Below are positions 23,355 through 34,869 of a DNA stretch of 64,000 nt, piece after piece. The stretch's first letter is position 1. Every line of letters starts with the position of its first letter. Below the pieces are notes generated by a model that had not been told where the DNA came from, ran no database searches, and saw only the letters and a list, made by a program, of their open reading frames with translations. Both the position numbers and the translations under genes were made by a program. The stretch spans positions 1,242,501 to 1,306,500 of the forward strand of contig NC_044574.1 of the NCBI RefSeq assembly GCF_901933205.1. The letters run 5' to 3'. This stretch comes from Camarhynchus parvulus (lineage: Eukaryota; Chordata; Aves; Passeriformes; Thraupidae).

Positions 23355-23935
23355 GTTCGGCTGTCTGGTCTCTGTCCCGAGATGAGTTGGGTGGTCCTGG
23401 AACAGACACAGGCTCTGAAGAATGAGACTGGACTCTCTGGAGTTCGATCTTCGGATTGTTTATTGTATCTTATCTATAGAATTTTCTCCCTGACGGACAG
23501 AGGTCTGACCAGCAAGGCAGCCACGATGCTCTCCGTCTTCCCCGAGGCGGTGCTGCCCTTTTATACTACAAACTACGTACGTCATATTTACTTTTATTTT
23601 CCAGTACCTATCACCTATGTTAGACAGTGCACTTCTACTCCAAACCAATCCCCAAGTGCCAACATCACAGCAGAAGATGGAGAACAAGAAGAAAGAAGAA
23701 GGACGAGACACGCCCTGTTCCCTCCATCTTGTTCCCATTACCCTTATACCAAAAATCTCAAAACTTGTATTTTCACCCCGTGTGCACCCTGTAAACACAC
23801 CCTTTAAACCCGTGTGACCTTCCAGCCCTCATACCAAGCTGGCAATCCATTTGCAGGATCAAAGTCCAGCTGCCAAGTGGTCCGGGCATCATGCCAAGAT
23901 CTCCGAGCCCCCCGATGGGGTCTCGGCTCTCGACG
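23355..23935 (-). mobile_element. solo LTR of an endogenous retrovirus, copy 1
   Basis: Read on the minus strand it has a TATA box TATAAAAG (23,558-23,565) and, about 95 nt further on, a poly(A) signal AATAAA (23,459-23,464). That is the spacing of an LTR promoter and R region. It aligns along its length with the second copy at 25.69-26.28 kb. No gag, pol or env sequence lies beside it, so it is a solo LTR. The ends are approximate. The family is probably passerine; the class was not determined. Confidence 0.75.
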
Positions 23936-24417
23936 CGGTCTCGGGAGGCTCCGCACATCCGAAGTGATGTGCTGAGTTCCCACACCCCGCCTCTGGCTCT
24001 GCCCCTTCTCCACAGGATTGTGATTGGGAGCACAAGGAACCCACAAATAAAGGGGGAAAGCGGCTTTTGGGTGAATATCCTTAATATTGCCCACTCTGAG
24101 GGATGAACCCTCTGCCAAGGAATGGCTGCTCCTCCCTCAGCATTCCCAGCCTGCCCGAATCCGGTGTTTTCCTTGCTGGGACACACCTTTGGGGTTTTAG
24201 AGGTAATGGGGTTTGCTTTATAGGGAGCCATAATGGGAACCTCAGGTTTATTACCCAAATTAGCTTTTTTGGTGGGAATCAGACACCTCTGCCTGGGCTG
24301 GGAAGAGGAAAGTCCTGGCTGAGGTTCCCAGGGATTGGGATATGAGGGAATTTATCCTGGTCTTCTCCTGCCCTTGGCTCCACTGGAATGGGAGACAGCA
24401 GAGATTCGTGGGAAGAG

Positions 24418-24645
24418 CCTGGGCAGCTGCTGACTCGGTGATTGGAACCGTGGCTGTTGGAGGCAGAAATTCCCCGCTGGAATTTCCTAGGTGGAAATTT
24501 CCTTTCTTCTAACCTTCACTGCCTGGGCTGTGAAACCCCTCCAGTGCCTCTTTTTGGGAACAGACTGGGATAAATCTGGGATAAATCCCCTTAAATCCAT
24601 CTGTTCCGAGGGCAGGATATAGAGAAAAGTCCAAAAAAACCGGAA
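24418..24645. repeat. duplicated module, copy C
   Basis: Shares GGAACCGTGGCTGTTGGAGG and CCCCTCCAGTGCCTCTTTTT with copy A at 22.77-22.96 kb in the same direction. Copies A/B and C bracket the LTR at 23.35-23.93 kb. Confidence 0.8.
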
Positions 24646-25107
24646 TTTTGGGGCAGAGCATGATCCAAGAGCCTGAGAACCCCAGCTGAGCATTCCCTGA
24701 GTGTCCATGATGCCCAACCCCATCCCCTTCCCTGCTCCAAGGAATCTTCATTTCTGTGGAAAGGCAGTAGCCTGAGGGATCCAGGACCTTCCAAAAACAA
24801 GGTCCAGGAAAAAAAACCAAACAATGGGGAATTCAATCCTTGGTGGGACTGGTTGGGAATTTTGCCGTTTGGTGGGGTCCAGCTGGGGGTTGCAGAGGTG
24901 ATCCGAGTGTCCTGGCCCCTGGAGTTTGGATCCCTTTGGATCATCCGTGGCTCAGCTGATGGGGAAGGTCCATCTCGGGAGGGATCTCAGCAGCATTCCC
25001 AGGCTGCAATCCCTCAGGAGCCTGAGCTTGGGAAGGAAGCACAGCAATTCCCAGGGGGAAGGGCGGCTGCAGCCAGCCGGTGGTGAAAAATCCACCTTCG
25101 TTTTCTT

Positions 25108-25235
25108 CATGGAATCCTGGAATGGTTTGGGTTGGAAAAGCCCTTAAAGCCCAGCTCATCCCAAGCCCGTGGCAGGGACAACTTCTGCTGTCTAGGGGTG
25201 CTCCAAGCCCCATCCAACCTTTTGTTTCCAAGGGC
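25108..25235 (-). mobile_element. CR1 LINE 3' fragment
   Basis: CATGGAATCCTGGAATGGTT, TGGGTTGGAAAAGCCCTTAA and CTCCAAGCCCCATCCAACC. Confidence 0.8.
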
Positions 25236-25385
25236 CTGGACTCACCTCATCCATCCCCAGCATCCCGGGCAGTGTCCAAGGCCAGGCTGGAGAGGGCTTG
25301 GGGCACCTGGGATGGAGGGAGGTGTCCCTGCCATGGCGGGGCTGGGAATGGGATGGGATTTAAGGTCCCTTGCAGCAGGAAAGTC
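25236..25385 (+). mobile_element. CR1 LINE 3' end
   Basis: GTGTCCAAGGCCAGGCTGGA, GAGGGAGGTGTCCCTGCCAT and GGATTTAAGGTCCCTTGC, cut off before the terminal motif. It faces the minus copy just before it. Confidence 0.75.
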
Positions 25386-25689
25386 TCTCCAGTGGGGAAC
25401 TCTGGGGAATTCCCTGAGGGGGGAAGGATCCTGAGGATTCCACAGTCCCTTCCATCCCAAACAATTCCACGGCATCCCACGGCTGGGAAAAGGCAGCTGC
25501 AGACAGAGGGGATGCAGATCCAGCTCATCCCAAAGGGAATGCTGGGTACACGAGGCTTTCAAGGACACCTCCTGCACATTTCGGCACCAAAACTCCCCCG
25601 TGGCCACCAAGACAGGCTGAAAATCCTCAGGAACGAAAACCCTGGGTGTGATCCCACCCATCCCAAAATCTGTGATCTGCTTTCCTGCC

Positions 25690-26285
25690 CGGCTCCGTCT
25701 CGGGGTCTCTGCTGCTCAGTGTGACCCCGAGAAATGTTGGAAAGTCTCTTTCCCCAGCCCAGCGCTCAAAGAAGGAGTCAGAGCTCTTCAGTTCTCGGTC
25801 TCAAGATCGTTTATTGTTCCTTATCTATAAAATTCTTTCTCCTGTTCTGCCCAGGTCCTCTCAGCAGGACAGTCCAGGCACTCTGCCTGCCCTGGGGTGG
25901 TGTTATCTGTTTTATACTAAAAACTGCATGTACAATATTTACAATTCCTTCCCAATACCTATCACCTGTGTTAGACAGTGAGCTTCTGCTCTAAACCAAT
26001 CCAAAAGTGCCACCAGCACAGCAGAAGATGGAGGCCAAGAAGAAGAAGAAGGAGAAAGGCTGGACACATCCAGATCCCTCCATCTTGCCCCCCTGAACCC
26101 CCATTCTAAAAACCCCAAAATCTGTTTGTTCACCCCGTGATAAGTTCACTATCATTCTGCTTAAACTGTCGTGGCTTGGAGATCTTTGTCTGAGGTTGGT
26201 GATTTGCTCCATGGGTCATAATCAAACCCACAGGGGCGTTCTGGGCTCTGTGCCAGGGTCTCTGAGCCCCCTGGCAGGAGTCTGG
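25690..26285 (-). mobile_element. solo LTR of an endogenous retrovirus, copy 2
   Basis: Same family and direction as copy 1: TATA box at about 25,909-25,916 and AATAAA at 25,810-25,815, both on the minus strand. Shared blocks include CCAGTACCTATCACC-like text, a purine run (AAGAAGAAGAAGAAGG) and CCCTCCATCTTG. No internal retroviral genes nearby. Differences between copies are many, so both are old. Confidence 0.75.
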
Positions 26286-26984
26286 GCTGCTCAGGACAGC
26301 CAGAGGGGTGTCCTGGGTTCTGCCAGCTCCGGTGCTCCCTGGGCTCGGGGCAGGTTTGGGATCTCTGCCCGGGGCCTGCGGGGACACGCGTGGGGCGATA
26401 GGATCTGGCTGGGCTCTGGCTCCCAGGCGCTGGAAGGAGGCTTGGGATGAGAAGATCTTTCAGGTCCTTTCCACCCCAAACCTGAATTCCGTGAGTCACC
26501 CTCCTCTGGTTTTGTTGGAAACCCATGCCAGGCTTGGACGGGGAGCGGGGGATGTGTCAGGGCTGGCCTTGTGGGGTTAGCAGGGCGAGATTTCCCCAGC
26601 CCTGACCCCGTTTCACACCTGCTCGGATAATTCCCAGCCTTGGGATGCTTTCCTGGGGATGGGCCAGAGCAAAAGCCCCGGGGCTGTGTCTATCCCAGCA
26701 AATTAAGCAGTTCCAGGCTTCAGACACCAATTATCCTCACGGTTTAATTATTAAATTATTGCCCAGGTGATTCTCGGGCACGGCTCTGGACTGTGCCCGG
26801 AGCATTCCTGAGGGGCAGGAGGGATTTGGCTCCCTGTTTTTGTGGAGGTCATCCAGTGGGTGAAGGCTTGGCCTCGCCAGGTGTCCTCGGGGCTGGAGGA
26901 TGATCCCAGACTCTTCCATGATCCCAGAGAAGATGTGCCATGGCCAGCCAGGCCCAGCTTTCCCAAACTCGGGTCCTTCCAGCT

Positions 26985-27066
26985 TGGATAATTTCCAAAT
27001 GTGCAGCCCCGAATTCCTAAGGGAGAGTCATTGATTCTAAGTGCAAATATTAATTTGCATTATTTT

Positions 27067-27097
<31 letters not shown>

Positions 27098-27110
27098 TAA
27101 CTTCCAGAAT
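26985..27110. other. AT-rich segment with POU octamer and TTTA microsatellite
   Basis: Contains ATTTGCAT at 27,053-27,060, a nearby GTGCAAATATTAA, and a TTTA tetranucleotide run at 27,063-27,100. Confidence 0.5.
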
Positions 27111-27244
27111 GCTCCTTTTTGCTGGTTAAGCTGTGCCTGGAGCAGCTGGGATTGTCACCAGGGAGGGCTCCATTCCTGGAGCAAAGACAGGGAGAATTTG
27201 TCTTTTTCTGAGAATCCCTCAGTTTTTCCAGCTGGGAAAGGAGA

Positions 27245-27355
27245 GTTTGGGGCAGCCTGGTCTAGGGGAAGGTGTCCGTGCCCATGGATGGTCTGTGAGG
27301 TCCTTCCAGCGCAAACCATTCCATGAAAACTGATTCCTTCCCAAAACTGTGATTC
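27245..27355 (+). mobile_element. CR1 LINE 3' end
   Basis: GGTGTCCGTGCCCATGGATG, GTGAGGTCCTTCCAGCGC and ACCATTCCATGAAAAC. Confidence 0.7.
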
Positions 27356-27384
27356 CACAGTGCCTGTGTCAGCTGGCACTGGAA

Positions 27385-27905
27385 AAGCCATCATTATCCC
27401 AGCCTCTGTCGTTATCCCAGCCTCCGTCGTTATCCCAGCCCTCCATCACTATCCCAGCCTCTGTCGTTATCCTGACCTCCGTCGTTATCCCAACCTTCTG
27501 TCATCATCCCAGCCTCTGTCGTCATCCCAGCCTCTGTCGTCATCCCAGCCTCTGTCGTTATCCCAACCCTCCGTCGTTATCCTGACCTCCGTCGTTATCC
27601 CAACCTTCTGTCATCATCCCAGCCTCTGTCATCATCCCAGCCTCTGTCGTCATCCCAGCCTCTGTCGTTATCCCAACCCTCCGTCGTTATCCCAACCCTC
27701 CATCGTTATCCTAGCCTCCATCATTATTCCAGCCTCCGTCGTTATCCCAGCCTCTGTCGTTATCCCAGCCCTCCATCACTATCCCAGCCTCTGTCGTTAT
27801 CCCGACCTCCATCGTTATCCCAGCCTCCGTCGTTATCCCAACCCTCCTTTGTTATCCTGACCTCCATTGTTATCCCAACCCTCCATTGTTATCCCAGCCT
27901 CCAGC
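27385..27905. repeat. ~18-bp minisatellite (CCTCTGTCGTTATCCCAG)
   Basis: Nearly 30 units of 17-19 bp with TCGTTATC, TCATCATC and related variants. Confidence 0.93.
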
Positions 27906-27999
27906 CTCTCCTCCCCTCCCAGCGCCCTCCTGCTCCCTTGGCACTTTTGATCCGCCCCGTCTGCCCGGGAGTGCCATGAGATGGGCGGGGGAGATTTGC

Positions 28000-29240
28000 A
28001 TGCTGGAATTCCAACCAGGAAGTTCCTTGGTGCAGGAGGGGACGGATTCCTCCCCTGCTCTGGCGTTTTTTTGGTTTTATTTGTTTTTTCCGGTCGTCCT
28101 GGGGACAGCCTTGGGAGGTTCCCCCTTCCAAGGGCGCTACTTGAAAGCAGGTGGAGGTGACGTGGGACACCCGTGACCCCGGGGTGACCCTGATGGCGTT
28201 CCCAGATGGATAAGCCGGTGACTGAGGCACATCCTGGCTTTCCTGAGACACACCCAGCTGCTTGGATCCCTCCTAAAGGATATTTTCCAGCCTCTCTCTC
28301 TCTCCCCACCCTCCGGGGGAAATTCCCCCCAAGGAAAGCTGAGGGTGTTTGTTTTGGGGGCGATGCTGAAGGAAACACCAAAAACGATGGAATAGGGGAG
28401 GAGTGAGCTGGGAATGCTCCGACCATCCCGGTTACTTGGTGCCAATGATCCCAAATTTTGGGCTGTGGTGCTGGAGCCAGTCTGGAATTGGGTTCTGGGA
28501 GACCAGAGGGATCTGGGAATGGCGGCCGAGGGGGGAAGATCCGAAAATCTGCAGTTGTTCGGTTGAGGAAAACATTTCCCAGCAGCTTCCAAATCCATCA
28601 CAGGTTTCTGGAATGTTCTCTGTGCTCACCAGGAATTGGCTGGAATGGGGTCCAGAGAGATTGGGATTGAGGAGGGTGCTGGGGATGGGGTGGAGGTGTT
28701 GGGGCTGCAGCATCTGCAAGGGTGGAGAACCAACAGGAAGGGGCTGCCCAGGGGTCCTCACACAGGTCGGGAATGGACTGGAAGCTCCTCCAAAATCCAT
28801 CCCAAGCCATCCTGATCCTGCTGAGCACGGGCAGGAGCCAGCTCAGGTCCCCCAGCTGTGGGGCCAGGAGGTGGTGGCAGCTGCTGCCTGGCCTGAATTG
28901 GGAATTCCAATCCACGAACGAGTGAGTTTAAATGTCTCCTTTGGGGTTTTCTGTATTTTTGGATCAAACCCAGCTCTTCCCAAAAGTGGGAACCGTTCTT
29001 GGAGCAGCTCTCATTCCCACCTCTACTCTTGGGTGTCCCCCAGCAGAAATTTTTCATTCCCAAAACCAGGAGCAGTTACCTGCACCTCCCATGAACCCTG
29101 AGGCTGAGATTGGCCACGAGGTCCCTCCAGGCTCAGCTCAGTGACAAAAATGAGGCTCCTTCTGTCCCCTCTGGGGGGTTCCAGCTGGGCTCCGGCCAAG
29201 ATTCAGCTCCCAGATTTTCCCACCTAAACGTGGAGGGGCA
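28000..29240. other. intergenic stretch with one octamer, no gene
   Basis: A perfect ATTTGCAT lies at 27,994-28,001. The rest shows no gene; 28.76-28.88 kb has weak CR1-like text. Confidence 0.5.
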
Positions 29241-29254
29241 ATTTGGGCACCTCA

Positions 29255-29945
29255 GTGACCTGGGAGCCCCCCTGGTTCCAGCTGTGGTTCCAGGAGGATG
29301 GAATTCTCCTTGAGGTGATCTGGGAGCCCCTGTGGTTCCAGCTGTGGTTCCAGGAGGATGGAATTCTCCTTGAGGTGATCTGGGAGCCCCCCTTGTTCCA
29401 GCTGTGGTTCCAGGAGGATGGAATTCTCCTTCAGGTGACCTGGGAGCCCCTGTGGTTCCAGGAGGATGGAATTCTCCTTCAGGTGACCTGGGAGCCCTCC
29501 TTGCTCCAGCTGTGGTTCCAGGAGAATGGAATTCTCCTTCAGGTGACCTGGGAACCCCTGTGGTTCCAGGAGGATGGAAAGCTCCCAGAGGTGACCTCGG
29601 AGCCCCCCTGGTTCCAGCTGTGGTTCCAGGAGGATGGAATTCTCCCTGAGGTGATCTGGGAGCCCCCCTTGTTCCAGCTGTGGGTCCAGGAGGATGGAAT
29701 TCTCCCTGAGGTGACCTGGGAGCCCCCCTGGCCCCCAGCTGTGGTTCCAGGAGGATGGAATTCTCCCAGAGGTGACCTGGGAACCCCCGTGGTTCCAGGA
29801 GGATGGAAAGCTCCCAGAGGTGATCTGGGAGCCCCCCTGGTTCCAGCTGTGGTTCCAGGAGGATGGAATTCTCCCAGAGGTGACCTGGGAACCTCCCAGC
29901 CATTCCAGCTGTGGTTCCAGGAGGATGGAAGTCTCCCAGAGGTGC
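29255..29945. repeat. 60-bp minisatellite with shorter variants
   Basis: Units built on GGAGCCCCCCTGGTTCCAGC TGTGG...GGAGGATGGAATTCTCC, about 12-13 copies, mostly 60 bp, some shorter by loss of a TTCCAGCTGTGG block. Units that are multiples of three leave several frames open on both strands. Confidence 0.93.
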
Positions 29946-29964
29946 CGAGTTCTTACACTCATGG

Positions 29965-30245
29965 ACAATCCCAGGATCACTGAGGTTGGAGAAGCCCCCC
30001 AGGGTCATCGAGTCCATCCTGTGCCCCATCCCCACCTTGTCACCTGTGCCATATCCAGGAATTCCTTGGACACCACCAGGGATGGGGATTCCAAACCTCC
30101 CTGGGCATTTTCAAGGCCTGGCCACCTTTTCCGTGAGGGAATTCCTGCTGGTGTCCACTCTGAGCCAATGTCCCCTTGTCCCATCCCCGGGAGCAGTGCT
30201 GACCCCAGGTGTGGGACGCTGCTGGGGTGGCCCCCGTGGCCTGGG
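29965..30245 (-). mobile_element. CR1 LINE fragment
   Basis: CCAGGATCACTGAGGTTGGA, AGGGTCATCGAGTCCATCC and, further on, TTCCTGCTGGTGTCCACTC. Flanked by two minisatellites. Confidence 0.7.
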
Positions 30246-30254
30246 GCTTTTGGG

Positions 30255-30620
30255 ATTTCATCCCCCAAAACCAATGGGATCATCCCCCCTTATCCAAGAG
30301 GATCGTCCCCCAAAATCAGTGGGATCGATCCTCCATATCCAGTGGGATCGATTCCCCCAATCCAGGGGGATCATTGCCCTTATTTAGGAATCTCATCCCC
30401 CCCATCCAAGAGGATCATCCCTCAATACCAGTGGGATCAACCCCCCAGTCCAGTGGGATCTCCTTCCCCATATCCAATGGGATCATCCCTCAATACCATT
30501 GGGATCAAGCCCCCATATCCACTGGGATCATCCCCCATAACCATTGGGATCATCTCCCCATTTCCATGATGTCATCCCCCATATCCAGGGGTGTCATCCC
30601 CCTAAACCTACAGGATTATC
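30255..30620. repeat. ~26-bp minisatellite (ATCCCCC...GTGGGATC)
   Basis: About 14 units of CCAATGGGATCATCCCCCAT type sequence. Confidence 0.9.
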
Positions 30621-30759
30621 CCAAATCACTCGTGGTCAGGGGGCTGCTCCCAGCTCTCTGCGTGGCCAGCAGAGCCGAGTCCCTGCTCAAACAGGATCCA
30701 AGATGGGCAAACAGGGAAGGGGAAGGAGCAAACCCTGGGGAGGGAGCAGCGGTGAGGCC

Positions 30760-30845
30760 TCAGGGGATGTGGTGGCCTTGGCAGTGGTTGGGCTCCATGA
30801 TCTGGAGGTGTTTCCACCCAAAGGGTTCTGTGATTCCACCACTCA
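30760..30845 (+). mobile_element. CR1 LINE 3' end
   Basis: GGTTGGGCTCCATGATCTGG, AGGTGTTTCCACCCAAAGG and GTTCTGTGATTCC. Confidence 0.7.
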
Positions 30846-30954
30846 GTGCTGGGGTGGAGCCTCTCTCCACCCTTGTGCCCCTGTCCATCCCTCCTTCCTC
30901 GTGTCCTGCCCAGGTACAAAACTCCTCGTTTCCATCAATCCCAGAAGTGCAGAA

Positions 30955-31170
30955 CGTCCTGACCTGGGAGGGACCCACAGGGATCATCCATCCAACCCCA
31001 GGCCCTGCTCAGACACCCCACAATCCCACCCTGGGCATTCCCGGAGCAGTGTCCAAACGCTCCTGGAGCTCTGGAATTCCCATCCCCTGGGAAACTGGGC
31101 AGTGCCCAGCACCCTCTGGATGAGGAACCTTTCCCTGAAATCCAAACTAAACCGCCCAGACCCAGCTCCA
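30955..31170 (-). mobile_element. CR1 LINE fragment
   Basis: GGGAGGGACCCACAGGGATC, CATCCATCCAACCCCAGGCC, CAGTGTCCAAACGCTCCTGG and GGATGAGGAACCTTTCCCTG. Confidence 0.8.
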
Positions 31171-31204
31171 GCCCGTGAAAATCGTGTGGAGTCCTCGTGT
31201 GTCC

Positions 31205-32345
31205 TGTGGGACCTTCTGTAGCTCTGATCGCAAGGGAGGGTGAGAGAAAAAAGGAGTTATTTTAATTTTTTATTTATTTATTATTCTGCGGGACATTCTG
31301 CAGCTCCAGTCACAAGGGCAGGTGAGAGAAAATGGAGGTTTTTATTTTTATTTTTATTTTTTCTTTCATTATTCTGTGGGACCTTCTGCAGTTCTGATCG
31401 CAAGGGCAGATGAGATAACAAGGAGTAAAAAGGAGTTTTTATTTTTATTTTTATATTTTTATTTCATTTTTCTGCAGGACCTTCTGCAGCTCCAATTGTG
31501 GGGGCAGGTCAGAGAAAAATTAATTTTTTTTAAATTTATTTTTTCCTTTATTATTCTGCAGGACCTTCTGCAGCTCTGATCACAAAGGCAAGTGAGAGAA
31601 AAAGGATTTTTATTATTTTATTTATTTTTTTCTTTTATTATTCTATAGTATCTTCTGCAGCTCCAATTGTGAGGACAGGTGAGAGAAAAAGGAATTCTTA
31701 TTATTTTTATAATTTATTTTTTCTTTCATTATTCTGCAGGATCTTCTGCAGCTCCGATTGTGAGGGTAGGTGAGAAAAAAAAGGAGTTTTATTATTTTTA
31801 TTTTTTTTCTTTTATTATTCTGTGGGACCTCCTGCAGCTCCAATCATGAGGGCAGTTGAGAGAAAAAGGAAGGGGTTTTTTGGATTATTTTCTTATTCTT
31901 TATTATTTTCTATTATTATTTTTATTATTCTTTTATTATTCTATAATATAGAATATAATTTATTATTTTCTATTATGATTATTTTTATTATTTTTTCTTT
32001 CATTATTCTGTGGGATCCTCTGCAGCTCCAATCACAAGGGCAGGTGAGAGAAAAAGGAGTAAAAAGGATTTTTAATTATTTTTCTTTATTTTTTTCCTTA
32101 ATTATTCTGCGGGACCTTCTGCAGCTCCAAATGCAAAGGCAGGTGAGAAAAAAAAAAGTTTTTATTATTTTTATTGATTTTTTTCTTTTTTTTATTCTGT
32201 GGGACCTTCTGCAGCTCCAGTCACAAGGGCAGGTGAGAGAAAAAGAAGGTTTGATTATTTTTGTTTATTTTTTTCCTTTATTATTCTACAGAACCTTCTG
32301 CAGCTCCAGTCATGAGGGCAGGTGAGAGAAGAAGGAGTTTTTTTG
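31205..32345. repeat. ~90-bp tandem array with exon-like core
   Basis: About 12 units. The core is GACCTTCTGCAGCTCCAAT plus GAGGGCAGGTGAGAGAAAAA, separated by T/A-rich runs with TTATTATTCTGCAG-like ends. The core starts recur near 31,209, 31,290, 31,380, 31,480, 31,561, 31,650, 31,740, 31,828, 32,012, 32,111, 32,202 and 32,291. One unit (31.83-32.01 kb) is lengthened by extra TATTATT. Confidence 0.92.
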
Positions 32346-32798
32346 GTTTTTTGCTTGTTCTCTCCCATTTCTCAGGCCCTGAGGTGAGGCTTTAGCTACA
32401 GCAAGGACTTTTTGCAGGTATCTGCTGCGATTTGGACATTTTCAGGCCTGGGGACCTTTGTGAGTCCAGAGCAGAGCCCAGATCTGGCCAAGGATTGCTG
32501 AGTGAGGCTTAACGATGTAATTTGGGTAATTAGACAGAAAAAGGTCCTTGCCAGGCACCAGGAGGGGTGGGGAGGGCAGAGCTGATGTGGTTGTTAATCC
32601 CATAAACCAGGGAAAATCCAGGCAATAACTCCTGTGGGAGCAGCCTGTAAAACGCTGGGAGAGCAACGCTGCTCCCAATCCATCATTTTTAGTGCCAGAA
32701 TTCCCTGCTGGATGCGTTCGCTCCTCTCCAGGGGGGATTTGCTGCTGGGGACGGGGCTGAAGGGTCACCCCTGGCTCCACACTTCTGTCAACCCAGCT

Positions 32799-33075
32799 GG
32801 GGCTGCAGCCTGGAGGGTGCCGAAGGGAAATCGAGGGGGAAAAACATCAGAGAAAAACGATCCCAAAGTTACGATGAGAAGGAATAACACCCAGTTCCCT
32901 CATTCTTGGGAAGCTGGTGCTCCGAGGAGCCCTCAGTTGGGGCTGGAGCCTGGAGGGTGCCAAAGGGAAATCGAGGGGGAAAAACATCGGAGAAAAACGA
33001 TCCCAAGGTTACGATGAGAAGGAATAACAACCAATTCCCTCATTCTTGGGAAGTCGGTGCTCCGAGGAGCCCAAA
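32799..33075. repeat. ~140-bp tandem duplication
   Basis: Two near-identical copies start at about 32,799 and 32,939 with GGGGCTG and include GAAGGGAAATCGAGGGGGAA and TTACGATGAGAAGGAATAAC. Confidence 0.92.
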
Positions 33076-33435
33076 TCCTGCTTCCTCCTCTGATTGTGGG
33101 TGAGGGATTCACCTCCACCAGCTGTAGATCCCTGGAGTCTTCCAGAGCGGGAAGACGGGAGGTGTCTGTCCCACCTGGGATTCACCTGTGGGATTTCAGG
33201 GGGCCAGGGCGGGGTGAGGGCACTGAGGGAGCCTGGACAGGTGGAATGTCTGTGTCCAGCCAGGAGGAATGTCTGGGGATCTCGGTGTCTTCCCAGCGAA
33301 TGTCCTGGCTCCACCAGGGGTTTTCCCAGCCTTCCTTTACCCAGCCCAGAGTGGATCAGCCAAGTTCATCCCTCCTTATCTTTCCTACTGCCATGGAGTT
33401 GGGCTGTTCCAGGCCATGAGGAACTTCTAGGAGAT

Positions 33436-33512
33436 CCATGCCATGCCATGCCATGCCATGCCATGCCATGCCATCCCATCCCATCCCATCCCATCCCATC
33501 CCATCCCATCCC
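33436..33512. repeat. CCATG then CCATC pentamer microsatellite
   Basis: About seven CCATG units switch sharply to about eight CCATC units near 33,471. Confidence 0.95.
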
Positions 33513-33750
33513 GAGGCACTTCCAGGAGATCCATCCCATCCCATCCCATCCCGTCCCAGGGCACTTCCAGGAGACCCATCCCATCCCTGAGGCACTTCCA
33601 GGAAACCCATCCCAAGGCACTTCCAGGAGATCCATCCCATCCCAAGCCACTTTTCCAGGAGATCCATCCCATCCCAAGGCACTTTTCCAGGAGATCCATC
33701 CCATCCCGAGGCACTTTTTCAGGAGATCCATCCCATCCCGAGGCACGGTC
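33512..33750. repeat. ~35-bp minisatellite (GAGGCACTTCCAGGAGATCC)
   Basis: About seven units of GAGGCACTTTTCCAGGAGAT followed by CCATCCCATCC. Confidence 0.9.
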
Positions 33751-34304
33751 ACTTCCATGGGAGGACAGCTCCTGCCCTGCTGAGCCCTGGATCTTGGAGG
33801 TGCCTCCATCTCCCAGAGTCCCAGGGAATCCCAAAGAGCCATCCTGGACCAGATGCCTCATTTATGGATCCACACGGGTGGGATGGACCCCCTACCCTGC
33901 CCCAGTGTCACTTTTCCATTGGGATCCCTCAAGGATGCTGTCCCCTTCCAGGTGACGTCTCTTAGATGCCAAGAGAAGTCCTCTGGACAGGCACTGGGAG
34001 AATTTTCCACGAGCTGCCGATGGCTTTGGAAGGAATTTGGAACCTCTGGTCATTCCATGACCCCAGGACCATCTCCCAGGAATGTCCTTCATGGGAAGAG
34101 GCAGGATGGTGTCCAGGGAGGATGTGGGACATCCCTGAGGACAGCAGCAGCCGGATCTGTCCCTCAGCATCCCAGCGAGGTTCGGAGGGGATTGGAGGGG
34201 ACTTTCCGCTTGTCCCTGTGAGGAAACCTCGGGAAGGGCAGGGAGGATGAAATGCCTTTCACAAAATTATCCCCCTTATCCAAAATGGGACCTCTAAACC
34301 GGCA

Positions 34305-34465
34305 GTGCAAGTTGGGAATGTGGGGATTTGGGGGCTGAGCTTTGGGAATGTGGGCATTTGGGGATTTGGGGGCTGAGCTTTGGGAATGTGGGGATTTGGG
34401 GATTTGGGGGCTGAGCTTTGGGAATGTGGGGATTTGGGGATTTCGGGGCTGAGCTTTGGGGCCAG
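34305..34465. repeat. ~45-bp minisatellite (GGGGATTTGGGGGCTGAGCT)
   Basis: Four units with TTTGGGAATGTGGGGATTT, G-rich on the + strand. Confidence 0.9.
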
Positions 34466-34499
34466 AGCTTCTTTCATCCCTTTAAGATCCTTGAGCCAC

Positions 34500-34610
34500 A
34501 GATCACGGAGTCATGGAATGTGCTGAGTGGGAAGGGACCCCAGGGATCATCGAGTCCAGCTCCTGGCCCTGCCCAGGATCATTCCCAAGCCTCCCACTCC
34601 ACCTTCTGCC
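34500..34610 (-). mobile_element. CR1 LINE 3' fragment
   Basis: ACGGAGTCATGGAATGTGCT, GGGAAGGGACCCCAGGGATC and ATCGAGTCCAGCTCCTGGCC. Confidence 0.75.
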
Positions 34611-34869
34611 TGTCTGACAGGGCTCCTCCTCTTTCATCTCCCTGCCTGATGGAATCTCCTGGCATTAATTTGTTTTTTCCTCGTCTCTCCCCACTGCTCT
34701 CCCGGAGCTCTGCTTCCGTGAAGGAGCAGAGAGGAGGGAAATCCCCCCAAAATCCCGTTTTCCCTTTGCCCAGGGCAGGTGCTGAGTGGGATCCCAGCTC
34801 CCTGCTCGGGTGTGTGGGCCGGGAATCCAGGCAAAAAGGAACAGTAGCTTTTTCTCTCCCCGGCGACGC

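Noticed and set aside
23441..23451. GTTCGATC-like B-box that suggested a tRNA gene
   Set aside because: It lies in the LTR and no cloverleaf or A-box can be drawn around it.
29133..30035. 300-residue repeat protein on the - strand and 246-residue one on the + strand
   Set aside because: The 60-bp minisatellite has units divisible by three, so several frames on both strands stay open. There is no start context, no splice structure and no known family.
33436..33750. Possible CRISPR-like array from regular short repeats
   Set aside because: No spacer structure: a pentamer microsatellite followed by a minisatellite in a vertebrate genome.
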